Shown: positions 42,627 through 52,916, counted from the stretch's first letter. The stretch: DNA of 64,000 bases from Undaria pinnatifida (GCA_012845835.1 JABAKD010000012.1:6105344-6169343), one strand, 5' to 3'. The notes: generated by a model from the letters alone, not told the origin. Numbers and translations are program-made.

Positions 42627-43445
42627 CTACCGCCCCCACATGTCGCCAAGAGTGGCCTGCACCTCGCCCCCCTGCTTCGCTCTTCGGTTGACTTGAGTTT
42701 CATGAGTGAACGAATGCACAGTCCTCGAAAGAAGGTACAGGGTTTCGCTGTACTCGCCGTTCTTCCCTTTCGCGTTGAAAAAGGAGCGGCACTCCTCGAG
42801 GCGAGAGCGGACGTCGGCCTCTGTAAGCGACGTTGTCATGCACGACTCTGGCCTACCGTCGCCTTCCTCTTCGCTGGACACATCGTCATCGTCACTGAGG
42901 GTCACGTTGGCAAGGTGCTCGTCTACAGCCTGCAGTTCCATTGCGATTTCTTCCTCCAACACCTCTGGGTCGTCCTCTACACTAAGCCACGTCTTCACTG
43001 CCTCACGCACTTCAGCCTCCGTGAGGCCAGGGGCTTCCTCGACGAACAAGTTGTCCGTCAACACTCGCGCCATGGACCTAGAGTCCGTGACGCTGGCTGG
43101 CATAGACATCTTGGACACCATTCCGCAGAGGTCGTCGATGATGGACGTGTCCTCCTTGTCCTCTCGGTCCAGCCGCGTGTCCTTGCCCTTGAGCGTGTTT
43201 TGGTGCTCCCTGGGAAGGATGTCGGTCTTATCTCCACCTGCTCTCTTCTGGCAGTCTGTGCACATTCTCTGCTGCCCGTAGCCTTCGTCTCCGATGCCCA
43301 CACCACAAAACCCATGCATGGCTCGCCCGCAAGGGCACTGGTGAATCGCTGAGACCGGGACAGATTTCATCTTGCATGTTGGTTCACCACACGCTTTCGT
43401 GTTGGAGGCAGACGGACCGTCAGCAGACGAAAGGAATCTATCCAT
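42627..43445 (-). CDS. Zinc-finger acidic protein carried by the pogo-like element
   Basis: An intact 272-residue ORF from ATG at 43445 (the frame opens six bases earlier at a GTG). Residues 19-65 hold a Cys/His cluster, C19, C24, C37, C39, H44, C47, C62, C65, in a C4HC3 order like PHD/RING-type zinc fingers. The middle is helical and acidic (ESVEDDPEVL-like, about 150-175), with an acidic patch TLSDDDDVSSEEEGDG near 185-200, and a basic C-terminus. It does not show a DDE triad or HTH. It may be the C-terminal part of a pogo transposase whose front was deleted, or a passenger gene. The opposite strand is also open for long stretches, but the ordered Cys/His cluster favours this strand. Confidence 0.6.
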   Translation of the reverse strand: MDRFLSSADGPSASNTKACGEPTCKMKSVPVSAIHQCPCGRAMHGFCGVGIGDEGYGQQRMCTDCQKRAGGDKTDILPREHQNTLKGKDTRLDREDKEDTSIIDDLCGMVSKMSMPASVTDSRSMARVLTDNLFVEEAPGLTEAEVREAVKTWLSVEDDPEVLEEEIAMELQAVDEHLANVTLSDDDDVSSEEEGDGRPESCMTTSLTEADVRSRLEECRSFFNAKGKNGEYSETLYLLSRTVHSFTHETQVNRRAKQGGEVQATLGDMWGR

Positions 43446-43454
43446 GTCCACGCA

Positions 43455-43480
43455 GCAGCAGCAGCAGCAGCAGCAGACCG
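43455..43480. repeat. (CAG)n microsatellite
   Basis: Seven CAG units, just upstream of the start of the zinc-finger ORF. Confidence 0.85.
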
Positions 43481-43654
43481 CTCTCTGGCAGTCTACAGGT
43501 GTGCTGCACCATTTTTTGGGGGGGCCCGCAGCGTAAACAATACACCCCCCTTAAACTTGTACATCTGCGGGGCACCCTGGTTCAGATTTTTTTTTCGTCT
43601 TTATAGCGGGGAGTTGACTTAAGAAGTGCGTCTTTAAGCGGGGTTTGACTGTAC

Positions 43655-44380
43655 CTCCAAAAAGGTAGTTTTAGACGATCGGACAGATAATAGATGTTCT
43701 CTTCATGATGAGTTGGTGAAAAAGGTTCGACGACGGTCCCCCGGGGAAGTGCCGCCCAAAGCCGCTAGCCTCGTTACGGCCCGATGGAGGGAAAAGTATG
43801 GACATTAGACATATGCGTGAAAATACTCAAAATATGCGTCTGTTTGCTGCTCTTTTTACCGTCTGTAACGTAGGCATGAACGTGTGAGGCAACATGGCAA
43901 AAAAGGGTGCCTGCCTCAGCAGTTTTCTTTCGTCTACGGCGACAAATGCTCGCCCAAATAAAACGTCTGCGGCGAAACGAATCCATTGTGTTCTCCTGCT
44001 CCTTCCGCAACAATACACACGCGCACATTTGTTTTCGCCGATACGAAGAAAAAAATGAAACACGTGCGGAGTTCATTAACGAATTTGCGGCGTTCGGCTT
44101 CCTAACAACTTTGCTGGGCAATGTCGGCAGTCGACGGGTATTTTCGGGAGGGCTACTGTTAGTTCGTCCACAATAAAAATACCAGGTAGCAAAAAAAGTG
44201 GGGGGAAAGTGTGGCCGTACGCGGTACACACCAGGCGTTCAATACAATTAATAACAATAGTAGAACCCCCCCCTCCCTTCCCCCAAAAGTAAGCAGAACA
44301 GGGGCGCGTACATACGTGTTCGTTTGCACCTCGCTAGACTAGTCTATACTGTGAAGAAATATACCTGAAAGATTCACTAC
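43655..44380. other. No gene recognised
   Basis: A 151-codon minus frame and an overlapping plus frame have no recognisable domain. Confidence 0.35.
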
Positions 44381-44387
44381 AAATATA

Positions 44388-44462
44388 CACACACAGCTTG
44401 CAAAGATGAGTTTCGACGAAATCTTCGATCTCACAGCTGGAGTGTATTTTCATTTTTTATAA
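44388..44462 (+). repeat. Dispersed repeat 'GCAGCTTGCAAA', copy 6
   Basis: CACAGCTTGCAAAGATGAGT followed by TTCGACGAAATCTTCGATCT, closest to the copy at 7940-8100. Confidence 0.75.
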
Positions 44463-44924
44463 TAAATATATATATCGTCTACGCCCACTACTGCCAATGG
44501 TTGTCTAAACGAAGAGAAAATATTAGGCCACATGTTGAAGGTTGTTTGAATACGAGTCGTAAGCGTTCGCTCGAGACTCATGCTCCCTGGCCCGTGTTGG
44601 TTGGCTTAACCTATTCAAATTAGAAGTGGAGACTGACAGCCCACCCAAACCGATGCTCTGGCCAGAGTGCAGCAGTGCATCCAAGCCTACACAGCGCTCG
44701 GGTAAGGGGTCAAAAGGAAAGAAGGTCAAAAGAGCAGGCGATAATATATGTAGTCTATACTACTGCCGTAGTAGTACTGGTTTCCTTGTTCGGTGGGATC
44801 GATCGACTGCGGCCGCTGCGATCACGCTCCCACAGGCAGCGGTACCAGAACAGGAAATGTGCGTTACCGTGAGCTGACGCTATTAATAGCTTTGTGTTCG
44901 TACGCCGTGAGGAAATGGACTCAC

Positions 44925-45064
44925 TCGCCGTCCGTTGCGGTCCAGAGAGCTGCCTGTATTCGGCCGACATCTTTATCGAACGTTTCCAGCGCCTCACGGT
45001 CGGAATAAGGAAAGAAGGCCGATCCCCACAAACAGACGCTGAGACGGTATTGCCAGAGTCTTAC
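44925..45064 (-). CDS. Internal exon candidate
   Basis: The minus frame RLWQYRLSVCLWGSAFFPYS, then DREALETFDKDVGRIQAALW, meets GGCGA|GTGAGT, a consensus donor, near 44924. The upstream border could be the AG near 45064 (CTACTTGTAG). Balanced, convincing composition, but no family recognised. A GTAAGT on the plus strand at 45114 leaves the strand of the wider locus open. Confidence 0.38.
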
Positions 45065-45649
45065 TACAAGTAGATCGGCCCATCGAGCGGAGCCCAGTGA
45101 TGTTAGGAATCGAGGTAAGTGCGGATGGTGTGCTCGAAAATACAACCCGAGCGCCATCTTGTTTTAGCTATCAAAGCCGGCTCCGAAACCATCGACGCCG
45201 GCATCTCGGCAAGAGAGGGACGGCCGTTCGTCAGTGATTCCGTGCCAGTCACACACGGCAGGCCAAGACTGGTGGTGGCTCCCCGGCAACTCAGAGAGAA
45301 GTTGCTGTGCAGTACGGGCCCTATAACCAGAATCGCCTGTATTTCGGTTCCAGCCTCTGACCAAGGCTACGATAGGGGGTCACTTTTGGGGCCTTGTTAG
45401 TAATGGGCTCGAGGTTTACTCGCACGAGTGACCCTCTTGTTCCTTTGTGGTCTTGAACTTCCGTGCTGTTTTGCTTTGTAGATATCAATCCGCCATGGAA
45501 AGGTTAGCTTCGCCGCGCCAAACAAATCACCTAGACTATCCTCTTTTTGTCAGCGAGGTACAGAACTACGCTTGCGAGTTGCTCAAGCAGGCAGTAAAAA
45601 ACGAGCAAACCCCGTTAACATAGCCTTGGCCTTCTATATGGTATCGGCG

Positions 45650-46016
45650 TCCCCGATGGAGTGGTATTAACAGGTAAACCTCGTCTCTATAAAGTCAAAG
45701 GTCGTGGGTTCAAGTCTCACCGAGCGCATAGTGCTCGTAGGGACTTCATCTTGCAAAAACACTTTTTCGAGCGGAGAGAGCGAGAGCCCTGAGTTAGCAC
45801 AATTCGATGAAAGTCGACGAGCATAAAAAGCTGAGAAGTGGGAATGCCGAACCCTATGCGCGATAAAAATGAATGCAAGTACCGGGGGGAAGGAGGGAAG
45901 ACACCTGTGACCACGGCTTGTCCAGAGTGTCACTGCGGGTAAAACCGTTTACGCGGGTTTAGCTGGAGAGTAAATGTGAGGATTAAAAATAAAATGAAAT
46001 GAAATGAAATAAAATA
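45650..46016 (+). mobile_element. tRNA-derived SINE, longest copy
   Basis: A tRNA-like head with B box GGGTTCAAGTCTC at 45707-45719, then the shared body (GAGTTAGCA, CGATGAAAGTCGACGAGC, ACCCTATGCGCGATAAAAAT, CACCTGTGACCACGGCTTGT). It has a longer 3' end than the other copies, GGTTTAGCTGGAGAGTAAAT followed by GTGAGGA and an A-rich AAAATGAAATG tail. The A-box region is diverged. Confidence 0.85.
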
Positions 46017-46019
46017 GGC

Positions 46020-46900
46020 AGTAAGCACCTAATTTGCGTGCCTAAACACAAGAAGAACAGTTTAATGTACGTACCGGTAGTTTCTTATATTATTGCATTG
46101 CTCTGATTACTGCTGCTTGACGGTACATGTTTCTCGCCCCGTCGTTTCTTCTCTCTTTGGATAATTTGAGCAATGTTTCCCGCACCAATTTTCTCAAGCG
46201 TATGTAGAAAACTAGCCGCAATTTCCTACTCAAAACATCCTTGTTATTAGGGGGATCGCACTGCTAGCTGCTGTACAATGTTCTCCGAGGCCGACGTGAA
46301 GACTTTTTGTTGGAGGGGGGTGATCGGCGGCCGGACGCATTTGGTATTTCCTCCGACAAGAGCTTTCAGTGTTTTTAGGACACATAACAAATGGCGCTCG
46401 CTCGTGGCGAGGAAGAAAAAGGTGCGGAGGCCACACGGTATCGCGCGGAGGCCATAGGGTGAGGATATGAAGCAGTAACCAGGGGGAGAACCAAGTGAAG
46501 GCATTATTTTCTTTAGTTTTCAAAAACTGCCGATAGCCTAAGAATAAGTCCCGGCTAATAATAACGTGCTAACGCCGTTCTTGGTGCTAAATTCACTGAA
46601 TTCAGTTGTATAAATATGCTAACTGTGCACCGGTAGCTCTTCCTGTCAATATATATGTATGTCTAGATCTACGTATACAGCAAAAGTGTCAGCAACACAG
46701 ACACATTCTACATGGAGGTATACTTTGTTCGTGGGGTTCTTCGGCCTTTTCGAAATTCAAAGTTGAAAACACGGCACACGTTAGGTACATACCTTCTTCG
46801 TTTAATAGTTCATCGACGTGCATTGTCATTAGTCTACCGTTGGAAAGGCAGAAACGGAGTGGGGGGACGGGGGGGGGACGACCGTTCGCCGTTGACTAGT
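46020..46900. other. No gene recognised
   Basis: Overlapping frames at 46230-46520 have no domain. Nothing repetitive was noticed. Confidence 0.35.
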
Positions 46901-47265
46901 CTCAATGGGCGAGATAACATGGCGGTATTTAATAGTGCCACGGCTTTTCTCGTTGACATCACATTATATCGCAATAGCCGGTGGATGAGGATCAGGACAG
47001 CGGGAAGTCGCGTGTACTGAACACAAAAGGTTCAAACAAGCGTGCAAGGCAAATACGATGTACCGGGCATCAATTTGGTCGATACTAATCTGCAGACTTG
47101 TCACTCCTCGTGATGTTGATCACGAGAAGACTCTAAACACAGGCGCTCGATCATCACCACCAATTTTGTGCCAGTCAGTGTTGATCGGTAGGCTGGGTAC
47201 TAGTCCGTTTGACTACTGGCAAAGGTTAACATTTTGCCTACCCAAAGTAAGCCGCATACCCCTGC

Positions 47266-47402
47266 CGCTCCCGCTGAAACGGCAGGATTCAACCCAAACC
47301 AAGCCATCTAGCACTCTCTTCCCCTGGAACGACAGGACTCAACCCAAACCAAGCCATATAGAACTCTCTCGCCCTGGAACGACAGGATTTAACCCAAACT
47401 AA
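47266..47402. repeat. Three-copy tandem repeat, about 50 bp
   Basis: GAACGACAGGACTCAACCCA followed by AACCAAGCCATATAG..CTCTC, three times. On the minus strand each unit contains CCTGTCGTTCCAGG, a 3' splice-site-like word. Confidence 0.85.
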
Positions 47403-47459
47403 GTCTTAGAACACCTTTGTATATCGACAGCAAGAACAACTGCTGTGTCGGAGACTTAC

Positions 47460-47617
47460 CTTGGTAGGGGCCAAATGTTCTTTCGCAGGCTCGAAAGACA
47501 TCTCGGACTCCATCGCGGAAGACACCACGCCCGACAAAGAGGATTCAGCCCCTGCATCCTCTTCTTCACCGCCATCAGGCGGTTCCGCACCAATGTCACT
47601 CGTGGCGTCCGGCATGC
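47460..47617 (-). CDS. Acidic-protein exon with strong splice borders
   Basis: Acceptor CTTTTTACCAG, then 158 bp, then donor GTAAGT. With two leading bases the frame encodes MPDATSDIGAEPPDGGEEED followed by a Ser/Glu-rich segment and EPAKEHLAPTK. It ends in phase 0. Joined to the upstream mini-exon (47876-47910) the frame stays open across the junction. The sequence suggests a disordered acidic region. No family recognised. A possible next exon begins after CCGTTTCAG near 47271. Confidence 0.5.
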
Positions 47618-47875
47618 CTGGTAAAAAGTAATGCGTTGTTCAAGCAGCATGACAAAACCAATATCTGAGGGTGCGACGGGCGATCAGACACACGAGCAGC
47701 CCTAGTGATAATGTCTTCAGGATTGTATTCAACACTGTCCCTCAAAAAAATTACTACAAGGTACGCGGTACAAAGTAATTCCAGATAGGTTTGTTTGCGC
47801 TACGGCAAGCACTCGAGCGACCACACACATCCGTTGCCTGTGCACCTGCGCAGGTGTGATAGAGGGGATACTTAC

Positions 47876-47910
47876 TTTTTGGCGTCAAACACTCCAGTAC
47901 GCCCGCGCGA
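47876..47910 (-). CDS. 35-bp mini-exon of the same gene
   Basis: Acceptor TTAATATCAG and donor GTAAGT enclose 35 bp whose frame (RAGVLECLTPK) leaves one base that joins the two leading bases of the exon at 47617 to make a Ser codon before MPDATSD. The phase agreement supports both exons, though a 35-bp exon is small. Confidence 0.4.
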
Positions 47911-48337
47911 CTGATATTAATAGTAGCCAGCAGCTTCGATGACCAGGCTGCTTATATTCTCAATACATATTATTGTACGGTAAACGACGTACGTACGTAC
48001 GTGTATGAACCCCTTTGGAACACAGAAATCGTGCCAAAAAGTATACGTTTGGTCTTATCAACCGCCTACAAATAGTGCGAGCGTGCATGCTATTTTATAC
48101 AGTACGAATAGTCATGCTGCGCCCGTGTCGCACGACTCATTGCATTGTACTGAGCTGTAATTCGGACGCCAAGTGTATGATACCATCCCCGAACCAAAAA
48201 GTGACCGGTGCCGCAATCGTCCTTTTCTGTCCTCATGTTTTACCTCTGGTGTCCCGTGCGGTGTGCGACGTACACGTACTACTGCATTAGACTACAGCTT
48301 AAACACAGTGCAGCTCTTTCGGCCACTCCATTAGACT

Positions 48338-49174
48338 ATGAGTGTTACGCACGGCGTGCTGGTGTTTTGTGGTGTTGCAACATTGATGTCTCATCACGTG
48401 CTTGTGGGTGTGTGCAAATCGCTGTGTCTTCTGCTGTACCTCTCAGGAGATTCGTATGTCCGCCACTCATACTGGCTACCATGTCACTTGGTGGCGCAGA
48501 GCCTATCGTATGCACAAAATCCGTGCTCAGGACTGTGCTCGAATATAACATATACATACGTTGTCGGCATTTGTACGACGATGCTTTGCCTTTGGTCCGC
48601 TGGCTCATGTTTTCACGACAGAACGCGATTTTCTGCGTCTTTTGTCACGTTTTTCATTCAGTTCTGCACTTTGGATACTTTTTTAAACACAGGAAGATCG
48701 TTCTGCATGCTGCCTGTGCCTTTTACAAACGGCATTATGGTATCGGAGTTACCGTATCATATTAGACTATACCTGGTACGAGTCGTAATGATCAGATTTT
48801 TCTGCCTACATCTAGTAGTGTATTGGGACACCAAGGAGATCGTTTTTATACTGCTGTGCTGGCTGTGCTTGGTATACGATCGTATAACGTTTTTTTTTCG
48901 TATACAAACACTAGCAGATAACATTGGTGAGTTTTTTTCATGTGCTCAAGCCACGCGAAGCCGAGCTCCGGCAATGCAAACAACGCCAGGGGAAGATAGC
49001 GTAGCATGGTTGTCCAATGTCGGGGACGAAGTACATCATTCTTCAGGGATAAACACTGCTGCTGCTGCTGTGCCGCGATTAGACACACTCTACCACAGAG
49101 CTGATCTTTCTAGGGTGAAGAATCAGTACGGACACTGGGTGTGCTGGATGTCGACGAGTAGAAGAACGGTTTAA
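48338..49174 (+). CDS. Long hydrophobic ORF, unrecognised
   Basis: A 278-codon frame from ATG, Cys-rich and hydrophobic over residues 1-190 with several possible membrane segments (for example EIVFILLCWLCLVY), then polar to the stop. A donor-like G|GTGAGTTTTTTT lies inside at about 48926. A second frame overlaps the first half for 185 codons, so openness may be due to composition. No family recognised. Confidence 0.27.
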   Translation: MSVTHGVLVFCGVATLMSHHVLVGVCKSLCLLLYLSGDSYVRHSYWLPCHLVAQSLSYAQNPCSGLCSNITYTYVVGICTTMLCLWSAGSCFHDRTRFSASFVTFFIQFCTLDTFLNTGRSFCMLPVPFTNGIMVSELPYHIRLYLVRVVMIRFFCLHLVVYWDTKEIVFILLCWLCLVYDRITFFFRIQTLADNIGEFFSCAQATRSRAPAMQTTPGEDSVAWLSNVGDEVHHSSGINTAAAAVPRLDTLYHRADLSRVKNQYGHWVCWMSTSRRTV

Positions 49175-49295
49175 TGTGAAGAACACACACACACACACTG
49201 CTGTACGAGCATACACGCCCGCTGACAAACTTTTATTTCGACAACACTAAAGACGGAGGTGGCTTTTTGCTGCACGGACGTATCGATCACCAGCT

Positions 49296-49664
49296 TTGCT
49301 ACTTGCCCTGGGTTTAGCAAGCGGATTCGAACGCCCGCGTGAGGAACAATGGCCGCTTTTGGTCAGGGGCTCTGGGGACCACGAGAGCACTACTCCAGAT
49401 ATCTACAGCGCCATGCGTGGGAGCGACTCCCGAAGGTCCGCCGCAGAACGTACGGAAGCTCCAAAGAGGAGGAAATGTGCTATCAACCAAGAGAGTGAAA
49501 ATGTTTGCTTGGAACCATGGGTCAGACCAAATGGCAAGAAATTCGTCAACTCCAGACCAAACACGGAAAAGGTCAACTGCCACGAAAAACGAAAAGCCTT
49601 TGAGGCAAAGGAGACACACACGTCGTCAGACAGCAGCGCGTATCCCCGGATAGCTCACCTTTAG
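49296..49664 (+). CDS. Unrecognised ORF with basic cluster
   Basis: A 122-codon frame, polar, with PKRRK near the middle resembling a nuclear-localisation signal. An overlapping frame is equally plausible. Function unknown. Confidence 0.25.
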   Translation: MLLALGLASGFERPREEQWPLLVRGSGDHESTTPDIYSAMRGSDSRRSAAERTEAPKRRKCAINQESENVCLEPWVRPNGKKFVNSRPNTEKVNCHEKRKAFEAKETHTSSDSSAYPRIAHL

Positions 49665-50439
49665 CACCACTGCGCCTCCAACTGGTAGTTAGAATGATAT
49701 GCGCCCTCTGCTCTCTGCCCTCTGCCGTCTGCCGAACTGCCGTCTGCTGAAGATGCAACGATGCAACCTCGTTTTCATGTTTCGTGCACCGTGGAAGGCT
49801 ATCATATTTAATACCAGTAACGTTTTTTTCAGGCACCGAAAAATATCCAAAATCCGTAAATCCAAAAAAATCCAAACATGATTCCACCGCGTTTGTGGAC
49901 GAAGATCGGCAGGATTGACCTAGCAGCGCACGTTGTCTGCTACTCTGTGTGAAGCGCGAAGCGACCTTGCATCTACCAGTGGGTGCAGAACATACATACG
50001 ATACAGGTAAAACATGATGAATACAATACGTACAGCCGTCCGTGCAAACACGCACGTGGGAGCAGCTGTTTGCGCGAACAGATAGATAAGTGGGTGACGG
50101 TGGTACCAGGTAGTGATTTTTGCTATTTTTGACCATTAAAAACTCAGTAAAATTAAGATATTAATACGATCGTACGTCGCAACCATTGTTTGTGGTTTGC
50201 CCGTTGTTGCGATGTTGTAGGTCTGGCAGATCACGTGTACGACACCAGGTTTGATGTTAACACCTGATACCAGGTACAGTGTTAACGTACGTATCAATCG
50301 ATACGCCCACCCAGTTCGCTTGCAGCAGTTAATGCGATCAGTGCGATACGTTCGTGAGATGGAGACGACTTGGTTTCGGTGGAGACGCCGTTCGTTGCGG
50401 TTCCGCAGCATCATTGATTGATAATGGGTACACGTTGGG

Positions 50440-51310
50440 GAGCCTTTCGTGAGCATTTGATGGGTGTCCCATGAACGCTCCACATGGGAGACCCACGGGA
50501 TACTCACGGCGGTCTAATGGAAGACCTGCGGGAGAGCCGTGGGTGACCCATGAGAGAGCCATGGGTGAGCCATGGACTATTAGCGTGAAGTCATGGGTGA
50601 CCCATGGGCCAGTACGGTAAACCCGTGGGCGACATGGGCGGCTCATTGGCGACCCATGGACCAACGCCACAAACTCACGGGTGACCCATGGGCAACCCAT
50701 GGGCCAGCACTTTAAACCCGTGGGCGATCCATGGGTGACCCATGGGCGGCCCCATGGGCCAGCACTACAAACTCATAGCCGACCCATGGTCCAATACTAC
50801 AAATACTACGAGGCCACGGGCTACCAAAGCCAGCACTGTCCTGTGACCACGGACGTGGTTTTGGCGACGACAAGAACAGCCACAACGACAACTACTGCAT
50901 CAAGTCATAGGTGACCCGCGGGGGACCCGTCGGCGACCCTAACCCATTTGGGCTTATAGCACTGGGGCCCATGGGTTGCCCACGGGCCCCCCACGGGATT
51001 ATCGATTATAGTGCTGACTCATGAGTCGCCCATTGGTCACGCCCATGATTTTGTACTCGTAGTTATTGCCATAGGTTGCCCATTGGCCGTCCGGGTCCCC
51101 TAAAAGTGTTGTTCGTATTTCTTGCCCATAGGCCGTCCACGGGTTTACAGCGATGACCCTATCCATGGGTCGTCCACAGGTCACTCATGAGTTTGTGGTA
51201 CTTACCCATGGGTCGTCCATGGGCGCCCATAGGTGTAGACTCTATAGGGCTACGCATGGAGTTGCAGCACTGGCCTATGGGTCATCCATGAGTTTGTAAA
51301 GCTGTGGTGC
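50440..51310. repeat. Foldback-like array built on CCCATGGG
   Basis: GACCCATGGGYGACCCATGG-like words recur every 10-30 bp. The left half (50460-50800) is dominated by GTGACCCATGGGCCAGCAC..AAACTC and the right half (51000-51300) by the inverted form GAGTTTGT..CCATGGGTCGTCC. A SINE-like scrap lies between them. No target duplication was found. Confidence 0.7.
50836..50872 (+). mobile_element. SINE-like scrap
   Basis: TGTCCTGTGACCACGGACGT resembles the SINE block CACCTGTGACCACGGCTTG. Too short to be certain. Confidence 0.35.
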
Positions 51311-52002
51311 AGGGTTCACCCATGCTTTGGTGAACATTTAATGTTCTATCCCCTGATACAAACCAGCGGCCGTGATACATACATACATGCATGCCGGTCT
51401 TGAAGAAATATTTGATAAACTGGCCAGAAATAACTGCGCGGAGAGCCTCTCGTGTTGTGATTTCACTCTGTGGCACTACCATCTACGGTCTCCGTAGATA
51501 TTCCGCCATGAAACACCTATTATTTTTTGTTGTAAGCCATACAGTAGTCGTTTTCTCCTTTCAAGGGTGTGTGGACGTATCGCCTGTCTACAGTAGTAGT
51601 ACTTTAGTAATAGTAGCAATATTAGTAGTAGTTTGTGACCTCAGCGAAGTTGTATCTCGACACATGCTGCGGTAGAACTGTACGGTACCATTTATTTTTC
51701 TTCATATTACTCTCTACTCTTGCCTTACTCGAGGAACTCCATAATACTGTAGTATTCTTCTGCGGCTTCATCGATCATTTAAAGTAAGTATTGGATTAGA
51801 TGAGGCCTCCTCCCCCAGCCGATGGTCCTACCCATACTTCGATTGTTTCTTACACTCTGCATCGGCTACCGGACTGGGGTCGTCGTCTCACCCAAACTTC
51901 TTTTAAATTTTTACCATACAGTGACGTGCACGAGGCGAAGGACCGGCGGGTGTGGTAAACCAATTAGGATTAGCCTACTTTTGCGTTCGCTTAGAAGCAC
52001 CG

Positions 52003-52428
52003 TCACTGGTTTGATAAGTGCTCCCCGCAAGAGCAGCAGTGGTCACCGTAAAACATACATGGTACCTCGGTACTGCTTGTTCCATGTTCCGAACACCAGC
52101 ATGATATAAGCTCGTCACGGAGTGGGTGTTCCTGCAGGACGACTTCGTCCCCAAACGCTTCGAGTTTGCGCACGAAACCCGGCACAAACGCGCTTCCCCT
52201 CGCGCCGGCGTCCCACGCCGGGGCATGCCACGGCAACCGCCGGAGCGGCCATTGCATCGGATCCCTAAATACTTCGACCCAAACAGGCAATGTGGGTGAG
52301 GGGTTAAGAATCGCCCATGTGTTCACCCACAGATGTTCATCGGCGGAAAGCTGTGGAATTGAGGATAGAATAGGCCGCACGCCAGTCTGGCGATGATTTA
52401 GATGCTGGAGCCATTCATCCGCGCCCAC
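52003..52428 (-). CDS. Unrecognised ORF, 141 codons
   Basis: A minus-strand frame of balanced composition, Trp-rich in its first half (for example LWVNTWAILNPSP and PVWVEVFRDPMQW) and Cys-rich at the end (ISCWCSEHG). This looks more protein-like than its neighbours. No family recognised. It could be an exon or an element fragment. Confidence 0.38.
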   Translation of the reverse strand: MGADEWLQHLNHRQTGVRPILSSIPQLSADEHLWVNTWAILNPSPTLPVWVEVFRDPMQWPLRRLPWHAPAWDAGARGSAFVPGFVRKLEAFGDEVVLQEHPLRDELISCWCSEHGTSSTEVPCMFYGDHCCSCGEHLSNQ

Positions 52429-52916
52429 CTACCGCAAATGTCAACACTAGATTATCTTAATATCAATACACAGCATCGTGCGTTAGAAACGGGGGGCAAT
52501 AATTGTACGCCCCTTGTTCTGCTAAACAATTAAGCGAACGTCGAAGTGATGCTGTGTGTCCAGCCAATCCATCGAGAATACCTGACGGTAGCACAGACAC
52601 TAACAGCGCGAATCTGGGCCACTCGTACCTACCATTACCTAACAGCGAAATCAAGATGTAACGAAACAGGAAAAGCTGCCACGAGTCACGCATATGTCTG
52701 CGATATCACCAGTAGCTAATAAAACACGGCCTGCAACTGAGATTTATAGTCAGTCCGCTCAGCTATCGCCCGGGCGGACCGGGGGGGGGGCGGCGGAAGG
52801 GCGGGGGAAGCGAGTAGGCCGCGGTCGTCGCTTCCCCGGCGACCCCGACCCCGTCCCGACCTCCAACTCCCCTGGCGCGCGGGCGTTGCGTGCTTTTCCC
52901 CGCGGCGCCCAGATCG

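Larger units (their letters stand above)
42050..43651. mobile_element. pogo-like DNA transposon, 1602 bp, perfect 25-bp TIRs
   Basis: Both ends read inward CAGTCAAACCCCGCTTAAAG and continue ACGCA, a perfect 25-bp terminal inverted repeat. TA lies on each side (42048-42049, 43652-43653), the target duplication of the Tc1/mariner superfamily. The CAG start and length fit pogo/Tigger. Further subterminal copies of GCGTCTTTA.GCGGGG occur at 42095-42125 and 43593-43615. It carries one long ORF (42627-43445) but no recognisable DDE catalytic domain or CENP-B-type DNA-binding domain, so it is non-autonomous. Confidence 0.85.

Noticed and set aside
42603-43352. 249- and 191-codon plus-strand ORFs over the pogo-like element
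   Set aside because: They mirror the minus-strand ORF, which has an ordered Cys/His cluster and a plausible start; the plus frames show no motif.
45708-45719. Free-standing tRNA gene
   Set aside because: Same reason: a B box in the SINE head, with a diverged A-box region and SINE body downstream.
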